Assembly (NCBI RefSeq): GCF_006443095.1
Contig: NZ_VFWZ01000008.1
Span: forward strand, 124,001-188,000
DNA length: 64,000 nucleotides
Reading direction: 5' to 3'
From: Aquimarina algicola
GTDB lineage: Bacteria; Bacteroidota; Bacteroidia; Flavobacteriales; Flavobacteriaceae
In this document: one piece after another, positions 53,616-62,824 of the stretch
Position numbering within the stretch: position 1 is the first letter of the stretch
Layout of the letters: every line of letters starts with the position of its first letter
Program-made: the position numbers and the translations under genes
The notes under the pieces: generated by a model
What the model was told of the DNA's origin: nothing
Seen by the model: only the letters and a program-made list of their open reading frames with translations
Databases searched by the model: none

Positions 53616-53903
53616 ATGATATTGCAAATTATTAAGTTAAAATCGGATTTACCGGAAGAAGAATTACAAAAAAGAGCAAAAAATAGAGAGCCTAATTTTA
53701 AATCCATCTCGGGTCTTCTTCAAAAATATTATATAAAAACAAGTAAAGAAGGTGAATACGGAGGAGTATATATATGGGATTCATTACAGTCTTTGCAAGC
53801 TTATCAACAATCTGATTTGGCTAAAAGTATTCCGGCCGCATACGCTATTAAGGAAGTTCCGGATATTGAAATGATGGATATTATTTTTCAATTAAGAAAT
53901 TAG
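53616..53903 (+). CDS. YdhR-like monooxygenase / ABM-type protein
   Basis: 95 residues, a dimeric alpha+beta barrel subunit with ILQIIKLKSDLPEEEL, GLLQKYYIKTSKEGEYGGVYIWDS and LAKSIPAAYAI, the YdhR signature. Acts in small-molecule oxidation or repair. Immediately downstream of the AraC gene and probably its target. Confidence 0.78.
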   Translation: MILQIIKLKSDLPEEELQKRAKNREPNFKSISGLLQKYYIKTSKEGEYGGVYIWDSLQSLQAYQQSDLAKSIPAAYAIKEVPDIEMMDIIFQLRN

Positions 53904-53957
53904 TAAGCATTCTTACCCGTCGATATTTATGTCAAATTATTCAAACATTTCAAAACG

Positions 53958-54482
53958 ATGACAAAAGCAGAAGTAATCAAAATCCTAAAACAGAAGCACC
54001 AAATACTATATGATTGGCTCAAAAATCATCCCAATGAGAATTGGGTAAAAGGTCCTCAAGGCAAATGGAATACTGGAGAACACATCGTTCATTTAATTCA
54101 AAGTGAAAGTGCATTAAATAAGGCTTTGTGGTTACCAAAGTTTTATTTAAAATATAAGTTTGGGGTTAATAATAGAGACAATCGCACGTATAATCAAATC
54201 GTTCAAAAGTATCAAAACAAACTTGCAGATAATCCCGATGTGATTGCTAATATTTCAAAAAAAATGCCGACAATTACGCTAACCAATAAATTTTATTACA
54301 TTGCCAAATTAGAAAAGGAAAACATGAAACTGATTAAGAAATTTCAGAAATGGACTGAGCACGATTTAGATACTTTTCTACTTCCTCATCCTCTTTTGGG
54401 AAGAATGACTATAAGAGAGATAGTAATTTGGACAGCTTATCATACCGAACATCATTACAAGACTTTGAAATCAAACTATTGA
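53958..54482 (+). CDS. DinB/YfiT-type four-helix protein
   Basis: 174 residues. DinB-like metal-binding bundle: WNTGEHIVHLIQSESALNKAL with the first His, and the C-terminal HTEHHYKTL His pair. Members are metal-dependent thiol transferases or stress proteins. Third gene after AraC and YdhR-like (54 nt gap). Confidence 0.78.
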   Translation: MTKAEVIKILKQKHQILYDWLKNHPNENWVKGPQGKWNTGEHIVHLIQSESALNKALWLPKFYLKYKFGVNNRDNRTYNQIVQKYQNKLADNPDVIANISKKMPTITLTNKFYYIAKLEKENMKLIKKFQKWTEHDLDTFLLPHPLLGRMTIREIVIWTAYHTEHHYKTLKSNY

Positions 54483-54661
54483 ATCTCAAAACAATTACAT
54501 TAATAATTATAAATCATAAACAAGATTCTGAAACAGGTGAATGTATTGGAGCGTAATCAAAACTAATTTTTCTGAAATAATCAATCAAAAACAAAACCTA
54601 AACAGTATTAAAACAACCGTTTAGAGAAGTTGTATATAGTGTAATAAAACATTTTCAATAA

Positions 54662-55468
54662 GTGAAAGATATCGAAATAAGCAAATATTTAAAGAGGTTA
54701 AAACTCAATGACTGTAACAACTCATTAGAAGACTTGATAAGTTTACAGCAAGGTCATATGGTAAATATACCGTTTGAAAATTTAGACGTAATTGCAAGAA
54801 GAAATATTAACTTAGACGGAGATCATCTTTATCATAAAATTATCACCAATAGGCGTGGGGGGTATTGTTTTGAGTTAAATACCCTATACTCATTGCTGTT
54901 AAAAGCATTAGGTTTTTTACCTAAACCAGTATTGGGTAGAGTTTGGCTTAGAAATCCAGAACAAACACCACCAAGAAATCATTTAGCTCATTTAGTTCAA
55001 ATAAGTGGCGAGACATTCATAACAGATGTAGGATTTGGTGGTTTGACCACAAGAGTACCTTTAAACATAAATGATCCATCCGAGATAAATGATAATGATG
55101 GATTAGTAAGAATTCTAAAATTGAGTGACTATCAATTTATGATTCAACGAAAGATCGATGATGATTGGGCTAATCAATACAGTTTTGAAAATGTAGAGAT
55201 TAGCACAGAAGATATCTACATTTCAAATTATTATATGTCAACAAATCCAAGATCTCATTTTTATAATGACAATTTTATAGGAAAATTTACAAGCAATGGC
55301 AGGATTGGACTATTTAATAATCAATTGACAGAGAGAAATGGGATTAAAATAGTTAGTAAAAAACGAATTGAATATGGTATAGAGTGGCTAAACATTTTAA
55401 GTAATGATTTTAATTTAAAACTTAATTTTTCCAATGTAGAATTTGATAAAATATTTGATAAAGGCTGA
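54662..55468 (+). CDS. nat: Arylamine N-acetyltransferase
   Basis: 268 residues with GTG start at 54662. Transfers acetyl from acetyl-CoA to arylamines, arylhydroxylamines or hydrazines via a Cys-His-Asp triad. With this start the triad falls exactly at the canonical positions Cys69 (RGGYCFELN), His107 (RNHLAHLVQ) and Asp122 (FITDVGFGG), which confirms the GTG. The family lid region DWANQYSFE is also present. Cytoplasmic. Single-gene unit in the cassette region. Confidence 0.93.
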   Translation: MKDIEISKYLKRLKLNDCNNSLEDLISLQQGHMVNIPFENLDVIARRNINLDGDHLYHKIITNRRGGYCFELNTLYSLLLKALGFLPKPVLGRVWLRNPEQTPPRNHLAHLVQISGETFITDVGFGGLTTRVPLNINDPSEINDNDGLVRILKLSDYQFMIQRKIDDDWANQYSFENVEISTEDIYISNYYMSTNPRSHFYNDNFIGKFTSNGRIGLFNNQLTERNGIKIVSKKRIEYGIEWLNILSNDFNLKLNFSNVEFDKIFDKG

Positions 55469-55608
55469 TATGTATCAGCAATAGCTGTTTAGGTGCTTAC
55501 TCAAATAAAGATTTCGTTTAATTGAAGTATATTGTAAATCAAAAACCGTTGTATAAAAAACTACAACTGATTATACACAAGAGCATTGTACAACATTACT
55601 TACTAATA

Positions 55609-55956
55609 ATGAGACTTACATTTATTATACTTTTATTTTTTACCGTTTCTACCTTGTTTTCCCAAGAAAGTAAACAAGACAATATCTGTCCGATAGAGAT
55701 AGTTAAAATGGCGGTAGAATTAGATTCGATCGAATTATTAAAAACCGCATATAGCAGCAGGATGATAGATAAAATATCTAGTGCCGAAGAATGGGAAAAG
55801 GGTCTTAAATACTGGAAAACATTAGATTTGGAGAATTATTTTTGTGAAATTGATCAGAAAAAGTCTAGAGCTATCTTTTTTTATAAAGGAAAGCAGCAAG
55901 AAGGTAAAATGAGAGTTATTATGGAAAAATCCAGTTGGAAATTTAATGAAAGATAA
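55609..55956 (+). CDS. Small exported hypothetical protein
   Basis: 115 residues from the ATG at 55609 (LTFIILLFFTVSTLFSQ signal); the frame back to 55522 runs through the element end. Short helical mature protein with CPIEIVKMAVELDSIELLKTAY and a final beta pair. No family recognised. Confidence 0.6.
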   Translation: MRLTFIILLFFTVSTLFSQESKQDNICPIEIVKMAVELDSIELLKTAYSSRMIDKISSAEEWEKGLKYWKTLDLENYFCEIDQKKSRAIFFYKGKQQEGKMRVIMEKSSWKFNER

Positions 55957-56189
55957 CTGGGTACAATACAAAATAGATTCTATTAAAATAATGGTTTATT
56001 CAAACCGTCTGCAAGCATATAAACGAACTGCAAAAGATGTCCAACGCGGTTCAACTAATTACTTTTATATTTTTGTTGGTAAACATTTTCTACATAAAAA
56101 CTTTATTAATTTCTTAAGCTAATGAGTTAAATTTTTATATAAGAATTTTATGTTAAATTTAACGATTAGTCAGAATTTGAAAAAAAATA

Positions 56190-57002
56190 ATGAATATAGA
56201 AGTTATTAAACCTTCAGATATTGAACTTCAGAAATACATTGAATGTTTCTATATTTTAACACATTCGAAAGAAGAGGGTAGAACAACTTATTTTACATTC
56301 CCAAGTATTTTTTCTATAGTATCAATTTCTTCTAATACAAATATAATTAGAACAAATAGGTTTATAAAAACTACAGAATCCTCAATACTGAATTTTGATT
56401 CAAATTTAGACGTTACATTCACAAAACCTCTTTTGATTCAATATGATGGTGACGTTAAAGAAATTACAACTTATTTTAAACCTTTAGGCTTGAGTGCTTT
56501 TTTAAATAAATCGCTTAATTATTATTGTGACTCAGATAAAACAAAGTTTTTCCCATTTTTAGATTATGCGAATGCTATGAATTCAATTCTAAAAATAGAA
56601 TCATCTGATAAAATAATTGAACAACTTGAAAATTACTGGTCTAGTAAGTTAAAAAAAGATACAACATTTAAGCTTGAAAAACCCATCAAAGCCATAATCG
56701 AAAACCCAAATAAATCAATCTCTTCAATCGCAAATGACAGTAATTTAAGCCATAAGACTTTAATCTCTCATTTTAATAAAAATATATGTAAAACACCTTC
56801 TGAGTTTAGAAAAATTGTCCGTTTTAGAAAAACGCTACAAAACAAAGAAAAAAATAATTTAACGCAGTTAAGTTATTTGTCAAATTACTTTGACCAAGCA
56901 CATATGATTAAAGATTTTAATAAACTTACAGGTTATAAACCTAAAGACTTTTTTAAAAAATTATACTCAATTGATGAAAAAATAAATTGGATTTTTACAT
57001 AA
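56190..57002 (+). CDS. AraC family regulator
   Basis: 270 residues. A DUF6597-like N-terminus (IELQKYIECFYILTHSKEEG..) precedes a HTH_18 domain (KSISSIANDSNLSHKTLISHFN, YFDQAHMIKDFNKLTGYKP). The second helix pair is intact. Followed 68 nt later by a GNAT gene in the same direction, its probable target. Confidence 0.8.
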   Translation: MNIEVIKPSDIELQKYIECFYILTHSKEEGRTTYFTFPSIFSIVSISSNTNIIRTNRFIKTTESSILNFDSNLDVTFTKPLLIQYDGDVKEITTYFKPLGLSAFLNKSLNYYCDSDKTKFFPFLDYANAMNSILKIESSDKIIEQLENYWSSKLKKDTTFKLEKPIKAIIENPNKSISSIANDSNLSHKTLISHFNKNICKTPSEFRKIVRFRKTLQNKEKNNLTQLSYLSNYFDQAHMIKDFNKLTGYKPKDFFKKLYSIDEKINWIFT

Positions 57003-57070
57003 AGGTAAAATATATACAATTTTAGTACTCACTAATCCTTGATCTTTGAACTATCATAATTAAAGAACAA

Positions 57071-57571
57071 ATGATAGAGATTATACCTGCAACGACATAT
57101 TCTGATTTTGAAATCATTGAAGGCCTAGTTAGACAAATTTTGCATAAATTTTATGACCCTGTTATTCCGAAAGAACATACTAAATATTTCATAGAAAAGT
57201 ATCAAACGGCAAAAGCAATAGAGCAGCAGGTTAAGAACGGAAGTAATTATTTTTTACTTAAATATGAAAGTTTGAATGTTGGTTATCTTGGGCTAAGTAA
57301 AGAGCCCGATTTTTTATTATTAGATAAATTATACCTTTTAGAAGATTATAGAGGAAAAAAAATTGGGAAAAAGGCGATTGAATTTACTGATAGCTTCGCA
57401 AGAAAATTGATTATTTTAAAAATTAAATTAATTGTACATAAAGAAAATCTTGAGACAATAGAGTTTTATAAACGAATGGGGTACAGGTTATTAAATATAG
57501 TGCCTAATCATTTTGAGACTGGTCAAATCATAGAAAATTATGAAATGGAGAAAATATTACTAAAAAAATAA
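57071..57571 (+). CDS. GNAT N-acetyltransferase
   Basis: 166 residues. Motif A LDKLYLLEDYRGKKIGKKAIEFT and motif B NLETIEFYKRMGYRLLNI are clear. Start ATG 57071. Likely co-expressed with the preceding AraC regulator. Acceptor unknown. Confidence 0.86.
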   Translation: MIEIIPATTYSDFEIIEGLVRQILHKFYDPVIPKEHTKYFIEKYQTAKAIEQQVKNGSNYFLLKYESLNVGYLGLSKEPDFLLLDKLYLLEDYRGKKIGKKAIEFTDSFARKLIILKIKLIVHKENLETIEFYKRMGYRLLNIVPNHFETGQIIENYEMEKILLKK

Positions 57572-57576
57572 AACGA

Positions 57577-57604
57577 TTTGCCAATATCATATATAGATAA
57601 TTGC
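57577..57604 (+). repeat. 5' end of a cassette-type element
   Basis: TTGCCAATATCATATATAGA then TAATTGC, similar to 36012, 38941 and 52672. No clear 3' core before the next gene. Confidence 0.45.
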
Positions 57605-57725
57605 TTTTTCTCACTGTCAATCAGAAAATTCTCTGAATTTTCTTCAGATTTATCCTCTTTTGCTATCTTAGTTGATTAACGTAACTAACCATTACAAAAC
57701 TGCTAGCAAATATTTAAACCTTTTT

Positions 57726-58883
57726 ATGAAAATTATTTATTTTATTTTGATTACTATGTTTTTATCAAATACAGTAAAAGCACAAGAAGATGAAATAACT
57801 ATTGATATGTTAGAAAGTGTTGATGATAATTATGAAAAAATTCCAAATCCTTATATTCCCTCACTCAATAAGGCTCTTAATGATATAGAAAACACTACCA
57901 TATTGTCTTTAGCCTATAAAGATTTAATTGAAATACCTAATTCTATAGGGAAATTGAAAAAATTAAAACAACTTAATCTTTCTTCCAATAAATTATCTGG
58001 TCTCCCAAAAGAATTTAAAAATTTAACTGAATTAGAATATCTAAATTTAGGATATAATAATTTGGAAAATTTCCCTGAGCAAATTTCCGAGTTCTTAAAA
58101 TTGAGAAAACTTAAAATAGAAAATAACAAACTTTCTGATTTGCCATTGAGTTTTAGTAAACTCAAATCCATAGAAACTCTAACTATAAGTCACAATAATT
58201 TCAATTTAGTTCCTGAAGCCTTAAGAGAAAATGTAAATCTTGTAACAGTTGAATTCAGCAATAATCAATTACAATTATTACCTAATTGGATTGAAAATTT
58301 AAAAGCAATTAAATTTTTAAGTTTACATGATAATCAACTTATCTCTATTCCTAATGAAATAGGGAATTTGGTAGAGCTTAAAGAGCTTCAGCTAGGAAGA
58401 AATAAATTGAAAAAATTACCTATGTCTATTGGACAGCTTAAGAAACTAATGTACTTAGAAGTTCCTAAGAATGAAATTCTTGCCTTACCAGATAGTATTA
58501 CCAAAATGAAAAGTTTAGAAATATTAAATTTGAATAGTAATAACATTAAGAAATTACCAGAATCGATAGGAGAACTACAAAACTTAAGAACTTTTGAATT
58601 GTTTAACAATGATATAAATACACTTCCAGCAACATTTACTAATTTAACAAACCTCAAAATTTTAAATCTAGCAAATAATAAGCTAAACAAATTACCAGAG
58701 TCAATAGGTAATTTAACAAAATTATATAAAATTAGTCTTGGAAATAATAGACTTGCCGAATTACCAAATTCGATAAAACAATTAAAACAATTAAAATATT
58801 TATTGATAGAAAACAATAGTTTCTCAGAACATGAAAAAGAAAAGATAAAAGAAATGTTACCAAACTGTAATATCCGCTTTTAA
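57726..58883 (+). CDS. Secreted leucine-rich repeat protein
   Basis: 385 residues from the ATG at 57726; the frame back to 57672 is in the element. Signal peptide (ITMFLSNTVKAQ). Thirteen or so regular LRRs (LKQLNLSSNKLSGLPKEF type, 23-residue period) fill residues about 60-360. C-cap NSFSEHEKEKIKEMLPNC as in the other two LRR genes. No non-repeat domain, so a purely binding protein. Confidence 0.85.
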   Translation: MKIIYFILITMFLSNTVKAQEDEITIDMLESVDDNYEKIPNPYIPSLNKALNDIENTTILSLAYKDLIEIPNSIGKLKKLKQLNLSSNKLSGLPKEFKNLTELEYLNLGYNNLENFPEQISEFLKLRKLKIENNKLSDLPLSFSKLKSIETLTISHNNFNLVPEALRENVNLVTVEFSNNQLQLLPNWIENLKAIKFLSLHDNQLISIPNEIGNLVELKELQLGRNKLKKLPMSIGQLKKLMYLEVPKNEILALPDSITKMKSLEILNLNSNNIKKLPESIGELQNLRTFELFNNDINTLPATFTNLTNLKILNLANNKLNKLPESIGNLTKLYKISLGNNRLAELPNSIKQLKQLKYLLIENNSFSEHEKEKIKEMLPNCNIRF

Positions 58884-58897
58884 AATTAAATAACATT

Positions 58898-58969
58898 TGC
58901 TAACAATTTGTCCTATCAATACATGTGCTCCTTTCAGGAAGTAAATGAACCATACAATAACCGTTACCA
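58898..58969 (+). repeat. attC-like element, second copy of the 41725 type
   Basis: Begins TGCTAACAATTTGT, central CATGTGCTCC and CAGGAAGTAAATG, ends ACCATACAATAACCGTTACC; co-linear with 41725-41790 (shared AACAATTTGT, CAT-GCTCC, GGAAG-AAATG-ACCATACA). Confidence 0.6.
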
Positions 58970-59004
58970 TCAATTTGAACTAGTAGTACAACTAATAAGG
59001 AAAT

Positions 59005-59796
59005 TTGAAAAACAGAACAAACATAAATGAATACCATCGGCTTCCCATTCTCGACGGATTAGAATTACTAAATGCGAATTCTTGTACCTTTGACTTTCCA
59101 TTCCATACTCACGACACATTCAATATTTCACTAATTTTAAAAAATACATTTAATACAAAGCTTACTAATAGAAATTTACAAGCACCCGTTGGAACAATTT
59201 GCATTACGAACTCTAAAGAAATACATGCTACACCTTGTGACAAATCAGTAGGTAATTCATTTTTTACATTCTATGTCTCCTCAGATGTAATTAGGAAACT
59301 AAATCAAAATCAAAATGTGTTTTTCAAAGACAAAATTATTTATGATCAAAATATATTTAATGAACTTTATTTTTTATCACTTAATTTTAACGATAACAAT
59401 ATTCATTTCGAAAGCATATTAAAGTCAGCTTTAAAAAAGTTAATTTCAAAATACTCAACTGTAAAAGAAATTAGTTATAATACCAATAAACTTTTTCAAA
59501 ATTTTTTAGATAGCACATCTTTTGATACTTTTTCATTAAGCAAAACAGCTTTGCAATTTGGGATGAGCAAATATAAATTCATACGATTGTTCAAGCAAGA
59601 GACAGGATTAACCCCCAATAACTTTATTCTCTTAAAAAAAATTGAACAAAGTAAAGCGATGCTGAAAAATGGAAATTCAATATTTGATGTTGCTATAGAC
59701 TGTGGATTTTATGATAATTCGCATTTCTACAAAAATTTCAAGCGTTTTATTGGTGTTACCCCATTAGAGTTTCAAAATGCATTCTACACTATTTAG
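59005..59796 (+). CDS. AraC family regulator
   Basis: 263 residues with TTG start at 59005; the ATG at 59027 is out of frame. A cupin N-terminus (INEYHRLPILDGLELLNANS..FPFHTHDTFNISLIL) with the typical HTHD is followed by AraC HTHs (FSLSKTALQFGMSKYKFIRLFK, SIFDVAIDCGFYDNSHFYKNF). The start follows an attC-like element, as though the native 5' end was replaced. Confidence 0.82.
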   Translation: MKNRTNINEYHRLPILDGLELLNANSCTFDFPFHTHDTFNISLILKNTFNTKLTNRNLQAPVGTICITNSKEIHATPCDKSVGNSFFTFYVSSDVIRKLNQNQNVFFKDKIIYDQNIFNELYFLSLNFNDNNIHFESILKSALKKLISKYSTVKEISYNTNKLFQNFLDSTSFDTFSLSKTALQFGMSKYKFIRLFKQETGLTPNNFILLKKIEQSKAMLKNGNSIFDVAIDCGFYDNSHFYKNFKRFIGVTPLEFQNAFYTI

Positions 59797-59860
59797 TGCA
59801 ATATTTTACAATAGAAACGATTTTTGAATTTTCATCTTTGTGTAAATTAAAATCAAAAAA

Positions 59861-61255
59861 ATGAAAATTTACCTCTCAATTATATTTATAACAATAACTA
59901 CTATTTTATTCTCGCAAAAAAAAGAATATGCAAATGCAGATTTAGAAACTAAACTAGATTCTTTGATTACTCATACAATGGAATCCGAACACATTGTTGG
60001 AGCTTCCTATATCATTGTTAAAGATGGGAAAACATTACTCAAAAAAGGTTATGGATATACGACTTTAGGCAAAAACTCAAAACCTGTTGATCCTGATTCT
60101 ACAATTTTCAGAATTGGTTCAATAACCAAAACTTTTACAGCAACTGCACTTCTTCAACTTAAAGACAGAAACTTAATTAACTTAAACAAAGATGTCAATC
60201 AGTATTTAAAATCTATCAAAGTTCCATCAACATATGATGAACCAATAACGGGTTCTCACCTTTTAACTCATAGTGCGGGTTTTGATGAATTAAGAGGTAG
60301 AGTAATTTATGAAAAAGACCAACAAATACAGTTAGAAAATTTTCTTGATGGTAAATTAATACGACTCAGAAAACCTGGAACTGTCTCGGCATATTCTACT
60401 TTTGGAATTGCACTTGCTGGATTATTAGTTCAAGAAATTAGCGGTCTTACTCTCGAAGAATATTTGAAAAAGAATATTTGGAAACCGCTTGATATGTCAA
60501 TGACAAGTATAGAATTACCAAAAAATCAAGAGAATAATTTATCAATAGGTTATGAATACAAAAATGGCATAAACGTTCCACAACCTTGGGAATGGTATCA
60601 TACTTATCCGGCTTCTTCAATTAATAGTACAACCGCAGATATGGGGAAATATCTGCAGATGCATCTTAACCTCGGTAAATTAAATGATAATAGAATTTTA
60701 AAAACAGAAACTGCCTTGTCTATGCAAACTCAACAACTTTCCATTAATAAGGAAGTTTTCGGTTTCGCATATGGTTTTTACGAAAAAAATCAATTCGGCC
60801 TCAAAGCATATAATCACGGAGGAGATATGTTAGGTTATAGCTCTTTCATGACATTAGTTCCCGAAATTAATTTAGGGATTTTTGTTGTTCACCATCACGA
60901 GAATACAAATTTGAGAAATAAAGTTATATCTCAAGTTTTAGAACATTTTGGAACTGAAAATATATATAATCCCAATCCCGAAAGAATTCGTAATGATGTT
61001 TCCAAATTTATTGGAAATTACAAATGGATGTCTAACTGTTATACGTGTTCCAATAGTGAACAGCAAACAACTTATCAACTTACAGCAAATGATGATAATA
61101 CATTATCAGGATTTGGTAGAAAATTTTATCAAACAGAGCCATTACTATTCAAAAGTTACGATGGGAAAAGAATTATGGGATTTACGGAAAATGAAAATGG
61201 AAAGATCATATATATGTCCTTAGGAAATGTGAACGCATTTGAGAAAGTGAAATAA
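59861..61255 (+). CDS. Exported class C beta-lactamase-like serine hydrolase
   Basis: 464 residues, signal peptide 1-19 (TTILFSQ). Serine hydrolase core: SITK (Ser-x-x-Lys), YSTFG (Tyr) and HGGDMLG, plus a C-terminal DUF3471-like small domain. D-aminopeptidase, esterase or lactamase-like; substrate unknown. It lies 64 nt after an AraC gene in the same direction and may be its target. Confidence 0.85.
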   Translation: MKIYLSIIFITITTILFSQKKEYANADLETKLDSLITHTMESEHIVGASYIIVKDGKTLLKKGYGYTTLGKNSKPVDPDSTIFRIGSITKTFTATALLQLKDRNLINLNKDVNQYLKSIKVPSTYDEPITGSHLLTHSAGFDELRGRVIYEKDQQIQLENFLDGKLIRLRKPGTVSAYSTFGIALAGLLVQEISGLTLEEYLKKNIWKPLDMSMTSIELPKNQENNLSIGYEYKNGINVPQPWEWYHTYPASSINSTTADMGKYLQMHLNLGKLNDNRILKTETALSMQTQQLSINKEVFGFAYGFYEKNQFGLKAYNHGGDMLGYSSFMTLVPEINLGIFVVHHHENTNLRNKVISQVLEHFGTENIYNPNPERIRNDVSKFIGNYKWMSNCYTCSNSEQQTTYQLTANDDNTLSGFGRKFYQTEPLLFKSYDGKRIMGFTENENGKIIYMSLGNVNAFEKVK

Positions 61256-61266
61256 AAAGACCGCTG

Positions 61267-61460
61267 GTAACAATGTATAAGAAAACATAGGGTTTTTACT
61301 CTTAACCGAAAAGTTCTGTGTTTATTTATTAAGTCGCCAAATATAAAAATTGGTATTTTCAATGAAAAAGATAAAAGCAAAATAATTATATTTGACTTAG
61401 TATCATACCGAAACATGTTGTTTATCACCTGTTCTACATTTCTTATACGAGATGTTATGT
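61267..61460 (+). repeat. Cassette-type element with inverted termini
   Basis: 5' end GTAACAATGTATAAGAAA, 3' end TTTCTTATACGAGATGTTATG; TATAAGAAA (61276-61284) and TTTCTTATA (61439-61447) are perfect inverses. The middle (AAGTCGCCAAATATAAAAATT, ATTATATTTGACTTAG) matches 50392-50555. 3' core GTTATGT. Confidence 0.68.
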
Positions 61461-61475
61461 TTAGCCAAAAAAATT

Positions 61476-62702
61476 ATGAAAAAAAATCAAGAAAGACCAA
61501 AAACAGTTCCTAATGAAGCCGTTTGGAATGCATCACAAAATGAATGGGAACTTGGAATAAAAAATGATCAAGGTAATTATATTGGTGAATGGAAGTGGTG
61601 GTTAGCTCCAAAGGGACATCTATGTTGTCATACTTTTTTTGATGATAAAGGAAGGATGTTAAGTTTCAAAAGATTTCACCCTAATGGCGAAGTGTCTAGA
61701 TACGGTACTTTTGAAAACGGTGTGCAAATAGAAGATGTTTATTTAAAATCTTCAGAACCTACGTCAGAGGTATTTGCATTCGGTAACTCAGATGAAAAAG
61801 TCTATAAAGCTGTTAAAAGATCAGGTACACCAGTCAGTTTTGATTATTACGATAAAGAAGGGAGGCATTTAAACCCTCCTATTATACAAAAGGAATTGAT
61901 TTCTAGTAAAGATTCCATCATTCCAGAATCTGAAATTGTAACAATCAAAGAATCAATTTTTGAAAAAGGAAAAAGTTTTTTGCTCGAGCAATTTGATAAG
62001 GAATTTATTAATGAAACTATCATTCCCATTTTAGCGAAAAAAACAGAGGAAAAAACAATTAATGTTACAGATGTAGGAGGCATATTTATGCATTTAGCTC
62101 AACAAGCCATTGAAACTAAAAAAGATATTGTATTTCATGATGGAGATCTACATGTAAGTAATTTACATTGCCTAGAAGAACTAGAGATATGCGTATTTAT
62201 TGTACACGGAAATTTGACGGTAGATGGTAGCATTTTCCTTTCAGATGATTTAATGCAATTACTTTTTGTAACAGGTAATGTATCAGCTAGTAATGTATCA
62301 ACTAGTGGAATGCTTTTTGTTTTTGAAAATTTAACCGTAACCAATTGTATTTTGGGAGATTATAACCATGGGTCAGCTTTTGTTGGTGGTGATTTAAAAG
62401 CCAAATTCTTCTTTCCAGAAGAGTACTTTTTTGAAGTATTAGGTTCTGCCAACTTCACATATGCTTTTGGCAATTCTTGGCGGTTAAACCAAAACCAATC
62501 CCCAGAAGTATTCAACTATAATGAGAAAAAATTATCAGAATTTATTCCATTATTGCATGATAACATACATGAAGTAGCCAGTTTTACAGAAAACACTAGC
62601 TTATTAGATGATAATTGTTCAGAAGGCGGATTATTTGAATACATAGACTATTATGAATTTAAGAGTTATGTAATAGCGAATAAACCTGTTTTCAAAGGCT
62701 GA
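61476..62702 (+). CDS. Hypothetical protein with MORN-like start
   Basis: 408 residues from the ATG at 61476; the ATG at 61452 lies in the element core. Begins with a MORN/YwqK-like segment (NEAVWNASQNEWELG, GNYIGEWKWW, YDKEGRHLN) and continues with a right-handed beta-helix-like part (DLHVSNLHCLEELEICVFIVHGNLTVDGSIFLS, VTGNVSASNVSTSG, ENLTVTNCILGDYN), similar to bactofilin or polymer-forming proteins. Last gene of the array, unknown function. Confidence 0.65.
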   Translation: MKKNQERPKTVPNEAVWNASQNEWELGIKNDQGNYIGEWKWWLAPKGHLCCHTFFDDKGRMLSFKRFHPNGEVSRYGTFENGVQIEDVYLKSSEPTSEVFAFGNSDEKVYKAVKRSGTPVSFDYYDKEGRHLNPPIIQKELISSKDSIIPESEIVTIKESIFEKGKSFLLEQFDKEFINETIIPILAKKTEEKTINVTDVGGIFMHLAQQAIETKKDIVFHDGDLHVSNLHCLEELEICVFIVHGNLTVDGSIFLSDDLMQLLFVTGNVSASNVSTSGMLFVFENLTVTNCILGDYNHGSAFVGGDLKAKFFFPEEYFFEVLGSANFTYAFGNSWRLNQNQSPEVFNYNEKKLSEFIPLLHDNIHEVASFTENTSLLDDNCSEGGLFEYIDYYEFKSYVIANKPVFKG

Positions 62703-62757
62703 AGCCTATACAGAATACTATGTAAAAATACATTTTACATTAATCGTTACCCCGGCT

Positions 62758-62780
62758 ATCACCAGTTTACAACTGGTGAT
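62758..62780. repeat. Perfect 10-bp stem hairpin after the last cassette gene
   Basis: ATCACCAGTT and AACTGGTGAT around TAC. No T-tract on either side, so REP-like rather than a terminator. It is preceded by a partial element AATACATTTTACATTAATCGTTACC (as at 45740 and 37110). Confidence 0.6.
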
Positions 62781-62824
62781 ATACAATATATATCGTCCTA
62801 ATATAGATTTACAAAAAATCATTT

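Noticed and set aside
61452..61475. Earlier ATG of the last cassette gene
   Set aside because: The ATG is part of the element core GTTATGTTTAGC; the ATG at 61476 has the better start.
33211..62760. Canonical class 1 or superintegron
   Set aside because: No IntI or attI is visible and the cores (GTTAGCA, CGTTRTG) do not fit GTTRRRY, so only an analogy is claimed.
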